This document shows, in pieces, positions 6,069 through 13,466 of a DNA stretch of 15,993 nt (within the stretch, counting starts at the first letter, position 1; the number at the start of each line of letters is the position of its first letter). The stretch comes from O2-02-FULL-42-9 sp038043025 (GTDB taxonomy: Bacteria; Pseudomonadota; Gammaproteobacteria; UBA12402). The position numbers and the translations under genes were made by a program. Under the pieces are notes generated by a model. It was given only the letters and a program-made list of their open reading frames with translations, was not told the origin of the DNA and made no database searches. The stretch is taken from assembly GCA_038043025.1 (NCBI GenBank), contig JBBTCW010000061.1, positions 1-15,993 of the forward strand, read 5' to 3'.

Positions 6069-6707
6069 TTATGTATGTTTCAACGATACGTTAACAAGAG
6101 TATCGGATAGAAGAAAACAAAGATCGAGCGCTTTTTCTACATTTTTATGTACATCATGTAACTTGATAACGATTAAAGGATCATAGCGCCCCGAAAAAAT
6201 ATCCGACATCGCATGAAATACGATATCGTCTCCACGTGTTTCGATAACCTCCATCTTGTCGCGACTATCAGAAATCGCATCAGTATGTTTAAAATTTTTG
6301 AATTTTAGAACGGCGGCTTTTAATTCATGGCAGGCCTCTAACAATGCCGCGGTTTGTTGTTTTAGATTTTCTGTAAATTCAGGCAACTGATATGTTTTTA
6401 GAAAAGAGATGCCTTTCGCTACGGTGCGCGCTATTTTATTAAGCAGTATCGAAATCGTTTGAATATCATCTCTGTCGATCGGGGTGATAAAAGCGGTATT
6501 AAGTCTGGTCAGTGTTTTTTTGGTGATGCTATTGCTCTCTCTTTTTAGTCGTATCGCAAAAGCCAACTGCTCTTCTGATAAGCCATCATGCGTAATGCGA
6601 AAAAGAAGTATCGCCAATTGGTGGCAAATCTCCGCGCTTTCCTCAAAATAACTAAAAAAAATCTTTTCGCTCGGCGGCAACATCCTATTAAAAATTTTTT
6701 TAAACAT
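6069..6707 (-). CDS. DUF47 / PhoU-like phosphate transport regulator
   Basis: 212 residues, all helical, starting MFKKIFNRMLPPSEKIFFSYFEES, the normal N-terminus of this family, with repeated E-x-x-(G/A)-D helices such as KMEVIETRGDDIVFHAM near residues 151-167. These PhoU-like proteins are cytosolic and are encoded directly before PiT genes; they are thought to modulate the transporter and may bind metal ions through the acidic helices. The start is supported by GGAAGAG a few bases upstream. No membrane segments. The 102 bases before it, after the 381-codon gene, hold no clear promoter or terminator, so its promoter is unresolved. Confidence 0.9.
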   Translation of the reverse strand: MFKKIFNRMLPPSEKIFFSYFEESAEICHQLAILLFRITHDGLSEEQLAFAIRLKRESNSITKKTLTRLNTAFITPIDRDDIQTISILLNKIARTVAKGISFLKTYQLPEFTENLKQQTAALLEACHELKAAVLKFKNFKHTDAISDSRDKMEVIETRGDDIVFHAMSDIFSGRYDPLIVIKLHDVHKNVEKALDLCFLLSDTLVNVSLKHT

Positions 6708-6809
6708 ACATGCTCTTCCAATGTTTCGTCGTGAGTCACTGCCCCACTACCCTTAGTCTAACACACTTATCCTAACTCTTGTATGAAAAATCGCCTCGCC
6801 GATAACCTA

Positions 6810-7955
6810 TTAAAAAAACTTAGGTTTTGCGCGCTGCATATCCGAAAATATAACATGATCTTTTTGGAGGGAGGAGGCGTACAAACCCTGTGATTGCCTG
6901 TCAAGTGCCTGCATGCGAGAATGAAGCATACTCCACCAAAATCTCCCTCTCCGCGGTTCGCGCCATAAACTGCTTGGACCTACAAAGAGCGGTTCCATAT
7001 CAGGGTGATGCAATTTGTTTAACCGATCCATTAGTCCAACCTCTATTTTTACTGCCGACCCGGTGTTTACCTTTGGTAGCTGCAATTGCAACCCCTCAAT
7101 CACTCCCCGTATCCCATAAAATAATTTGGCACGAAACGTTGGGTTATTATTGCGCAAAATCGCTCGGCGGATGTTATCGTCTTTCATAGAAAATAAATCA
7201 AACACTTGCTCGTTTGATAATTCTTTCCAAAGATTTTTTCCGCCAAACCACCCGCGATCTTTGAGTACCTCATGCGCTAACGTCGGAAACTGTTCAATTT
7301 TTTCAAACAGATCCTTCCCTTTCAACTTATCGCCCGGATTCGCGTCTTTATTCCATAAGCGCTGCCACCATCGTGTAATTTTACAGCCTGTTGTGTGCAG
7401 AGATTTCTTGGCGGCGGCGGCTTTGTATTTCCTTACGGTGGTCCTTACTTTGATACCCAGCGGCAATTGCTCGCCCAATTCCTTCAAGATGACGTTGATG
7501 TCTGTAATCTGACTCTCAGACTTGTCTAACGATTCTTTAACTTTACTCAAACGCAAGAAAAACGATTCTTTATCGTTTCTAACTATATTGAGCATATATA
7601 TTGTTTGAAAGATTTTATAAACGATCGCTTGCATTAATTTGAGCAATCGAGTTTTCCCGGCAGAGTGCGGCGGTTCATTCATATCCTTTTCGATTAGCCC
7701 TACCCATTGAGTAGCTTCCACTTGCAACCATGCCCTAGGCTGGTCGCTACCAAGCCTCAACGCGGCGATGCGCTTCTCCCAACTCTGAAAAATTGCTAAC
7801 GTTTCATACGAAGATTTTTCTTTCTCAACCTTCTCTTGCATTCTCTTCACAAAAAAGAAAAAACTATGCATAGCCGCAGTATGACGGGCATCACCAAACG
7901 CAAGACGGCCTGTAGCTAATTCACTTAGACGTAGAATCTCTCTCACCGGCGGCAT
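6810..7955 (-). CDS. Unknown helical protein, paralogue of the 861-residue neighbour
   Basis: 381 residues; I do not recognise a described family. No signal peptide or clear membrane segment. Residues 216-282 align with 179-245 of the neighbouring 861-residue protein, with an identical KDRGWFGGKNLWKEL core and EQVF-LF after it. The part before it (about 75-127, AWLQVEATQWVGLIEKD...) shows a weaker helical similarity to the neighbour's residues 40-90, so the two are probably related over most of this length. The tail (about 290-381) is basic and aromatic-rich, ending QRAKPKFF. AAGAG lies upstream of the ATG and a TATAAT occurs in the 70-base gap to the larger gene. A secreted effector or a member of a local paralogous system are both possible; this is inference. 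Confidence 0.8.
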   Translation of the reverse strand: MPPVREILRLSELATGRLAFGDARHTAAMHSFFFFVKRMQEKVEKEKSSYETLAIFQSWEKRIAALRLGSDQPRAWLQVEATQWVGLIEKDMNEPPHSAGKTRLLKLMQAIVYKIFQTIYMLNIVRNDKESFFLRLSKVKESLDKSESQITDINVILKELGEQLPLGIKVRTTVRKYKAAAAKKSLHTTGCKITRWWQRLWNKDANPGDKLKGKDLFEKIEQFPTLAHEVLKDRGWFGGKNLWKELSNEQVFDLFSMKDDNIRRAILRNNNPTFRAKLFYGIRGVIEGLQLQLPKVNTGSAVKIEVGLMDRLNKLHHPDMEPLFVGPSSLWREPRRGRFWWSMLHSRMQALDRQSQGLYASSLQKDHVIFSDMQRAKPKFF

Positions 7956-8008
7956 AACATATCTCTTTTATATTTAATTTTTACGTTAGAATTGCGCTTA
8001 AGGGTGCG

Positions 8009-8014
8009 ATTATA
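8009..8014 (-). promoter_or_regulatory. Possible -10 for the 381-codon gene
   Basis: A perfect TATAAT on the - strand (8014-8009) lies in the 70-base gap between the two paralogous genes, about 54 bases before the ATG. No good -35 sits at 17 bases, so it may need an activator or be fortuitous. The gene could also be cotranscribed from upstream. Confidence 0.4.
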
Positions 8015-8025
8015 GCATTAAATGT

Positions 8026-10611
8026 TTAAGCTCTGCTAGGAGGGATCAGTCGTCGACTGTCGGTCGGTTGTTGTCCAGCACGAGCGCCAACTGCCGAATC
8101 AGCCTCCTGTGGTTGAAACATTTGCGCTGGCGATGGCTGCTGACGCGGCGGAGTGTCTGGTGCTTCTAGCAGCTGCCGTCCCCCCGCAGCTGCGGCGGCT
8201 GCCCCAACATCGCCACCTGCAAGCTTGTCAATCATCGCGGCAGCACGTGCCATATCTTCCGCAGCATTTGGCGCAAATACTGATACAGCCTCTTTCCACT
8301 GACCATCAACATCTGAAGCCGGCACCTCATCATTGTTAACTCCTTGTTTAATCAATGCTCCTCTTGCGTTCAAAAACATCCATGGACAGGAGCGATTTAA
8401 GCCATCAATCTGCTGCGTAATATGAGCGATTGTTGCCGGATGAGAAAGCGCATCAAAATAATTTGCAACTTCCTTGGCCTCCTTATCTCCCTGTCGTTTA
8501 CTTTTCACATATAACTCGACCATGTCAGGCGTTAATTTTTTACCTGCACGATCTTGATAAGCTTTTAGTTCTTTCGAAAAGGCAATCAACAAAAGGATTT
8601 CACCTGCCCGCTCCATCCCCCCCATTTCACCTGCCCGCCATTTATCTCTCTTCTCCTCAGGCACCCTATAATTACCCGCGCGGGCAGCTCGGTACAATAA
8701 TTCCACCCCCGCTTCTTTTGCTTCTGCTGCTGCTTCTGCTGCTGCTGCTACTTTTGCCGCTGCTGCTACTGCTGCTGCTGCTTCTGCTTCTGCTTCTGCT
8801 GCTGCTTCTGCTGCTGCTGCTTCTGCTGCTGCTTCTGCTGCTGCTTCTGCTGCTGCTTCTGCTGCCGCCTCTGCAGATGCCATTTCGGCGGCAACGCGCG
8901 CCGTATCAGCCGTTTTTAATTCCCTAAGTTTCGCGCGTGCGAGTTCTGCAAGATCCCCTTTTTTACGGGGTGCCCCCAATTGTTCAAGTAGTGCCTTAGG
9001 TCTATCAAGCCCAGTTTGCGCGAAAAGATAGTCGGTGACATGTCGATTTCTTTCAAAAAAACCAATCTGCAATACATGGGTATCAAATAAGCAATTAAGT
9101 TTGCCTGCCAGCGTCGGCAGAGAACCATTCATATCATAATTATTTTTCAATAATTCAAATTTTATTGAATCAACCAACAATGCGTTTATGTCTTTTATGG
9201 CTTGATTCTGTCCTTCGCCCTCCACCATGCTAGGCCACCATAACTTATTAAATTCCTCGAATACTTGGTTGGCTTCTGCTTTTCTGGCTTTTGTTTGACG
9301 ATGATATAACTCATGAAAAATACTTGTTGTTTCTCTGGCCCTAAGAAGCCATACATCCTCAACCATTTTCTTTAGATTGCCAGAAATCTTGTCGCGCGAC
9401 GTATTCAGCGCAATTAAATCTAAAAACCAAAAACGACGAGCGGGGTCTTGTTGCATCTGCACATCAATTTGATTAAATAAATCGCCGTTATTATGGGTCA
9501 AAAGAGAAAACAACCGATCATTTGGCCCACGATCAACATGCTGCAAATATGTTTTGATTTCAGCAACTAAATAATCAACCATGTCTTTTTGTTGAGGCTT
9601 GTCTAATTTAGAAAAGCCAGGAGTGGTTATTTGCTCATTAAACATTTCTTCTGTTGCTGCTGCTGCTTTTGGAAAAATCTCCATTGCGTCGAGCCACTGT
9701 TGTTGATACCGCCATTTATTCACGAGACCATCGCCTACTATTAAACGACGCATCGCTTCTCGAGCCTCAGGAGCCTCAGGATCCTCCGCCTTATCCTGAA
9801 TCGCATATTTTAAGCTTGCTAATTCTGTCGGCGTTAACGCGCGCCTTTTTGCGGTATCTACCAACTCTTTCAATCCTGCTCGCAATGTTGCGCGAAAATC
9901 TGAATTAGTGATAGCAAGGTCTCGAATCGCTGACCTAATGCTAGAATCTGACCCAGCAAACAGATTAAACACCTGTTCAGGTAACAATTCTTTCCAAAGA
10001 TTTTTTCCGCCAAACCAACCGCGATCTTTGAATACCTCTTTGGCTAAACGCGGAAAGTCTTTCACCGCTTTAAATAATTGATCGCAGTCTAACGTTTGAA
10101 TGGATGCACGGGCTTTCTCTGCTGGAAGAAAAGAAATTAATTTTTCAAAACGTTCATTTATAACAGTATGGTGCCATCTTTCTTGAACACTTTCTTTTGG
10201 AAACAATCCGCCCCGAAGGCTGTCTATGCCATCGCAAAACTGAGCTGCCTTGTCCAATGGAACTATTTCATGCTTACTATTTGAATTTTTCAAATAATCA
10301 AAACAATTCCACAAAAAATCTTGCACAATATTAACGACAGGCAATAATTGATCGACATTTTGCAATTTAGCTAACCTTAAAAGCCTTGGCCAAAACTCAT
10401 AAGCAACAATCTCTTGCAACAATCTGTTAAATTTTTCTTGATTTTTTTCTGCAGAAAGAAGCCGAATCCACCCTCTCGATAACTCAAGCCATGTCTTTGC
10501 CTGTTTCTTAACGTCAGCAAAAACCTGCTGCTGCTCGGAAAGATCAGTAAGCTCCTTAAGCCTTTTCTTAATCGCGCGTTGTAATGTGTATAACGGTTCT
10601 AATTCTGGCAT
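8026..10611 (-). CDS. Large unknown helical protein with the DRGWFGGKNLWKEL domain and an (EAAA)n helix
   Basis: 861 residues; no family recognised. Regions in order: helical N-terminus (1-175); the segment shared with the 381-residue neighbour (179-245, core KDRGWFGGKNLWKEL at 195-209); a long helical middle (250-565); an alanine/glutamate-rich stretch (about 570-635) of EAAA repeats, expected to be a long rigid helix; a mixed region (636-800); and a Pro/Gln-rich, probably disordered C-terminus ending RRLIPPSRA. No signal peptide or membrane segment. GAGGAAGCGGT precedes the ATG. A PmrA-type operator match and TATACT lie about 115-150 bases upstream. Size, architecture and that operator suggest a secreted, host-directed protein in a Legionellales-like bacterium; this remains inference. 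Confidence 0.82.
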   Translation of the reverse strand: MPELEPLYTLQRAIKKRLKELTDLSEQQQVFADVKKQAKTWLELSRGWIRLLSAEKNQEKFNRLLQEIVAYEFWPRLLRLAKLQNVDQLLPVVNIVQDFLWNCFDYLKNSNSKHEIVPLDKAAQFCDGIDSLRGGLFPKESVQERWHHTVINERFEKLISFLPAEKARASIQTLDCDQLFKAVKDFPRLAKEVFKDRGWFGGKNLWKELLPEQVFNLFAGSDSSIRSAIRDLAITNSDFRATLRAGLKELVDTAKRRALTPTELASLKYAIQDKAEDPEAPEAREAMRRLIVGDGLVNKWRYQQQWLDAMEIFPKAAAATEEMFNEQITTPGFSKLDKPQQKDMVDYLVAEIKTYLQHVDRGPNDRLFSLLTHNNGDLFNQIDVQMQQDPARRFWFLDLIALNTSRDKISGNLKKMVEDVWLLRARETTSIFHELYHRQTKARKAEANQVFEEFNKLWWPSMVEGEGQNQAIKDINALLVDSIKFELLKNNYDMNGSLPTLAGKLNCLFDTHVLQIGFFERNRHVTDYLFAQTGLDRPKALLEQLGAPRKKGDLAELARAKLRELKTADTARVAAEMASAEAAAEAAAEAAAEAAAEAAAAEAAAEAEAEAAAAVAAAAKVAAAAEAAAEAKEAGVELLYRAARAGNYRVPEEKRDKWRAGEMGGMERAGEILLLIAFSKELKAYQDRAGKKLTPDMVELYVKSKRQGDKEAKEVANYFDALSHPATIAHITQQIDGLNRSCPWMFLNARGALIKQGVNNDEVPASDVDGQWKEAVSVFAPNAAEDMARAAAMIDKLAGGDVGAAAAAAGGRQLLEAPDTPPRQQPSPAQMFQPQEADSAVGARAGQQPTDSRRLIPPSRA
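8709..8881. repeat. In-frame low-complexity GCT/TTC repeat tract inside the 861-codon gene
   Basis: The + strand shows runs of TTC and GCT codon complements. The cleanest part is four consecutive 12-base units TTCTGCTGCTGC at 8821-8868, the last with one change. It encodes the EAAA repeats. Units are multiples of three, so gain or loss changes helix length without breaking the frame. Confidence 0.9.
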
Positions 10612-10726
10612 ACCGCTTCCTCTCGCTACTTAATTTATATTTTTTAGTATAGATCGAAAAATCCTTTTTCGCTGGTCATTAACCGATGATCTCCCCTTTC
10701 TTGTTATTTACTATGCTCTTAAGTTC

Positions 10727-10759
10727 AGTATATGAGCGCATTCTTAAGGAAATATTAAG
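10727..10759 (-). promoter_or_regulatory. PmrA-type tandem operator and -10 for the 861-codon gene
   Basis: On the - strand, CTTAATATT (10759-10751), two bases, then CTTAAGAAT (10748-10740), followed 7 bases later by TATACT (10732-10727). This fits, as I recall it, the PmrA consensus cTTAATatT-N2-cTTAATatT described for Legionella and Coxiella: 9/9 in the first half and 7/9 in the second. The 11-base period and the place just before the -10 suit an OmpR-family activator. The predicted transcript start is near 10720, giving a leader of about 110 bases. Confidence 0.55.
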
Positions 10760-10857
10760 AAATCCAAAATAATCGCTCTTTTTTTCTTATTATAAATCAA
10801 TAGGTTAACCTCGCAGCTCAGAGCTGGAAACCAAAATATATGGTTATTTCTTGAAAA

Positions 10858-10886
10858 TTGACAAAAAACGTAATCCAAGCTACCTT
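10858..10886 (+). promoter_or_regulatory. Promoter for the 293-codon gene
   Basis: A perfect TTGACA (10858-10863), 17-base spacer and a weak TACCTT (10881-10886). The predicted start near 10893 leaves a 35-base leader with TAGGG before the ATG. The rest of the divergent region 10612-10927 holds the PmrA-like site, a second TATACT on the - strand (10651-10646) without a -35, and an AT-rich hairpin (10655-10671). Confidence 0.5.
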
Positions 10887-10927
10887 AGCTCTATCATCCT
10901 TCTGCCCATATCCAAGTAGGGATTTAC

Positions 10928-11809
10928 ATGCCAAGATTCGAATTGACAGCTACTCTTCAAGCGACCGCTATTGAGTTAAATGACCTGATTGATGCATACG
11001 AAAAAGATAAAACGCCTGCAAATAAACAGGCTCTCTTGGAGTGCCTAAAAGAAAAATCAAGCCATGCTGAATACGAAGTCCATCGGGAGCTCGCGAAATT
11101 ATTGCATCACTACCCCGAATTACAAAAATGGTTTGAATTGCCCGAATTAAAAGAACATTGGGAAGAACAATTAAAATCTTACTATCCGCGCGAACGCCCT
11201 GCTCAACATCTATTGCCACAAGAAAAAATAACTTCTTGTCACATCGTATTAGGCTGGGCATGTTTCAAACAATTTTCGCCGGATGAACATGATGCGGGTA
11301 CTTGGTTACAGATGGCCATTCAGTACAACAACTTACTCGCCATCGCCGAACGCCATTTAATTAAAAAAATAGCCGCAAAAAAAGAGCCAACTTGGCCAGA
11401 ACAGCAAGCCGCGATGCAAGAATCCATTAGCGAATTACTAAAAACGGCGCCTTTACATAAAACGCCGGGCTATCTGTTATTAGCGCAAGCCTATCTCGAC
11501 ATGGCGTTATTAGCCTATGCAGCTTCGGATCAGCCCGCACTCGCTAAAAGTTTTTTGTCTGCTGATGCATGTCGACAGATGGCAAAAAAATTAGAAAAAT
11601 CATCGGAGGCTGAAATTCGCAATGTATCATTTCGCTCGGTAGAAACCGTTATTAATATATTGTTCGACCCCGCCAATGATTGGGAGACTCTCAAGGCACG
11701 ATTCGATAAATTTCAGGGAATATTTTTTCCGCAAGAAGAAACGCATACTCAATCCGTCGAACCACCCACTTTAGCAACCGTGATGGCTCAAATGAAATCG
11801 GGGCGATAA
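10928..11809 (+). CDS. Unknown all-helical protein, divergent partner of the paralogous pair
   Basis: 293 residues; I do not recognise a family with certainty. The sequence is leucine/alanine-rich and helical throughout, with TPR- or Sel1-like spacing in the middle (for example GYLLLAQAYLDMALLAYAASDQPALAKSF at about 183-211 and GWACFKQFSPDEHDAGTWLQMAIQYN earlier), but no clean repeat consensus. No signal peptide or membrane segment. The last 27 residues (FFPQEETHTQSVEPPTLATVMAQMKSGR region) combine an acidic patch with small and hydroxyl residues, as in some Dot/Icm secretion signals; that is suggestive only. TAGGG 6 bases upstream supports the start. It is transcribed away from the 861-codon gene across a shared 316-base intergenic region. 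Confidence 0.78.
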   Translation: MPRFELTATLQATAIELNDLIDAYEKDKTPANKQALLECLKEKSSHAEYEVHRELAKLLHHYPELQKWFELPELKEHWEEQLKSYYPRERPAQHLLPQEKITSCHIVLGWACFKQFSPDEHDAGTWLQMAIQYNNLLAIAERHLIKKIAAKKEPTWPEQQAAMQESISELLKTAPLHKTPGYLLLAQAYLDMALLAYAASDQPALAKSFLSADACRQMAKKLEKSSEAEIRNVSFRSVETVINILFDPANDWETLKARFDKFQGIFFPQEETHTQSVEPPTLATVMAQMKSGR

Positions 11810-11880
11810 GGGTCTGTCACAGAATAAGTGCAGAATAAATGCGTCCATTTTCTGACAGAGTGAAAAAACTACAATCTGAC

Positions 11881-11909
11881 TTGACAGGGCAGATTATCAT
11901 GATTATACT
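11881..11909 (+). promoter_or_regulatory. Near-consensus sigma-70 promoter of the DUF4143 ATPase gene
   Basis: TTGACA (11881-11886), 17 bases, TATACT (11904-11909). The expected start, 6-8 bases after the -10, is 11915-11917, which coincides with the ATG at 11916. Upstream, an inverted repeat TCTGTCA/TGACAGA (11813-11819 with 11852-11858) may belong to the end of the previous gene. Confidence 0.7.
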
Positions 11910-11915
11910 TCCTGC

Positions 11916-13055
11916 ATGGGCATATTATCCAGACAATTCAAATTAGACCTCCCCAAAGGCAGGTCCGCCTTCCTGTGGGGTCCTCGTAAAGTCGGCAAAA
12001 GTTACTGGATTAAACACCATTGCCCAGATGCCATTATCGTCGACTTATTAAAAAACGATGTGCTTGCTGAATATCTATCAAAGCCTCAATTACTGCGTGA
12101 ACGCTATGCCAACACTGATCGCCTGATTGTAATCGATGAAGTGCAAATGGCACCTAATCTCTTAAATGAAGTCCACTGGCTCATCGAAAACAAGCATCTT
12201 TCATTTTTACTCACCGGCTCCAGTCCGCGAAAACTCCGACGGAAACGCGCCAATCTACTCGGCGGCCGCGCATGGCGTTACACCATGACACCGCTCTGCT
12301 ATCCTGAAATTCAAAATATCGATATTGAAAAAATCATGACAACAGGATTACTACCCTCTCATCTATTCAGCATCGATCCAAAGCAAGATCTGCGTTCTTA
12401 TATCGCCGATTATTTAACTGAAGAAATTGTAGCAGAAGCGGTGGTACAAAACATTCCCGCTTTTTCTGAATTTCTCAGAGTTGCGGCCTTAACGTCAAGC
12501 GCATTATTAAACTATACAAATATCGCTCGTGAAACTGGCGTCAGCGCAAAAGTAGTGCGCAATTATTTTCAAATTTTAGAAGATACGCTGTTAGGTTATC
12601 GATTACTGCCTTGGCGCCGAACCAACAATAGACGCTTAATTGAAACAGAAAAATTTTTCTTATTTGATGTGGGCGTATCAAATTATCTGGCTGCCCGACA
12701 ACCTAAATTACACAGCGCTGAATTTGGCGAGTCATTTGAACATTTTATTTTAATGGAATTAAAAGCCTACCAAGCCTATAAAAATCCAGAATTATCATTA
12801 CACTATTGGCGTACAGCGGCCGGTCACGAAGTCGATTTTATTTTAGGAGAAATGCAAGTAGCACTCGAGGTAAAGGCCTCTTCACGCGTTCACGCGGGTG
12901 ATATAAAAAATTTACAGGTCTTACAAGAAGAGTGCTCTCCTAAAAGATCAATTATTATTTCTTTTGAAAATGAACCAAAAAAATTAGATCAGAATATTGA
13001 ATGCTTGCCTTGGGAATCTTTTTTAAAAATGTTATGGGGTGGTGAAATCATTTAA
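11916..13055 (+). CDS. AAA-type ATPase with C-terminal DUF4143 (PD-(D/E)XK-like) domain
   Basis: 379 residues. Walker A is GPRKVGKS (23-30), Walker B LIVIDEVQ (about 70-77), and sensor LTGSSPRKLR (about 98-107), typical of this ATPase family. The C-terminal DUF4143 region has the GESFEHFILMELKAY and HEVDFILGEMQVALEVKAS segments, the latter matching a PD-(D/E)XK nuclease-like core. These proteins are widespread and mobile between genomes, and their cellular role is unsettled. The start is forced: the frame is closed by TGA at 11877 with no other start codon before Walker A. There is no Shine-Dalgarno, and the promoter places the transcript start on the ATG. Its last 8 bases overlap the convergent sspB. 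Confidence 0.9.
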   Translation: MGILSRQFKLDLPKGRSAFLWGPRKVGKSYWIKHHCPDAIIVDLLKNDVLAEYLSKPQLLRERYANTDRLIVIDEVQMAPNLLNEVHWLIENKHLSFLLTGSSPRKLRRKRANLLGGRAWRYTMTPLCYPEIQNIDIEKIMTTGLLPSHLFSIDPKQDLRSYIADYLTEEIVAEAVVQNIPAFSEFLRVAALTSSALLNYTNIARETGVSAKVVRNYFQILEDTLLGYRLLPWRRTNNRRLIETEKFFLFDVGVSNYLAARQPKLHSAEFGESFEHFILMELKAYQAYKNPELSLHYWRTAAGHEVDFILGEMQVALEVKASSRVHAGDIKNLQVLQEECSPKRSIIISFENEPKKLDQNIECLPWESFLKMLWGGEII

Positions 13056-13464
13056 CAACATGCAAATGCCGGCCTTTTTTGCCAGAACTGGCTGAAGAGG
13101 AACCGGAGCTGCTGGAGTCCGTTTTTCCATTTGGTTGGACTTGATCATCCGTTTCAAACACCATGCCTTGACCATTTTCCATGGCATAAATGGCTTTCAC
13201 CGCTAAAATTGGCACGTAAATACTTTGGCGAATACCATCAAAACTGGCTGTAAAACTCACCGCTTCGGCATCAATAATTAAATCTTTAACCGCACTCCGC
13301 TCCACATTTAAAACAATCTGACCATCTTTGATAAATCGTTTGGGCACGCAAACCTCAGGCATTTCTGCATTCACTAAAAGATAAGGCGTACTTCTGCTAT
13401 CTACAATCCAATCGTACAACGCGCGAACCAGATAAGACTGCATCGGCAACATTTCATTTGACAT
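13048..13464 (-). CDS. sspB: ClpXP protease specificity-enhancing factor SspB
   Basis: 138 residues. The folded domain (1-107) begins with QSYLVRALYDWIVDSRSTPYLLVNAE, close to the E. coli form, and contains the substrate-binding strands LNVERSAVKDL and SFTASFDGIRQSIYVPI. A serine/glycine-rich flexible linker follows (about 108-131). The last residues, HLHVVK, match the C-terminal ClpX-binding (XB) tail ending in VVK. SspB tethers ssrA-tagged proteins and other substrates to ClpX for degradation. It follows sspA by 2 bases with a ribosome binding site (AGAGG) inside sspA, so the two are translationally linked. No terminator is visible after it; its end overlaps the opposite ATPase gene. Confidence 0.96.
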   Translation of the reverse strand: MSNEMLPMQSYLVRALYDWIVDSRSTPYLLVNAEMPEVCVPKRFIKDGQIVLNVERSAVKDLIIDAEAVSFTASFDGIRQSIYVPILAVKAIYAMENGQGMVFETDDQVQPNGKTDSSSSGSSSASSGKKGRHLHVVK

Positions 13465-13466
13465 AA

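Noticed and set aside
7650..7664. HSAGKTR in the 381-residue protein as a Walker A motif
   Set aside because: The required first glycine of GxxxxGK(S/T) is a proline, and no Walker B or other ATPase motif follows.
8000..8040. A second PmrA-type site before the 381-codon gene
   Set aside because: TTAA cores occur near the TATAAT, but their spacing is 8 rather than 11 bases and the half-site match is poor.
8709..8881. Short repeats as a CRISPR-like array
   Set aside because: Units are contiguous 3-12 base codon repeats without spacers and are in frame within a large gene.
8430..8927. A 165-codon + strand ORF with a long leucine run
   Set aside because: It is the complement of the EAAA-coding repeat tract. 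The leucines come from CTG/CTT triplets, and there is no ribosome binding site or independent coding sign.
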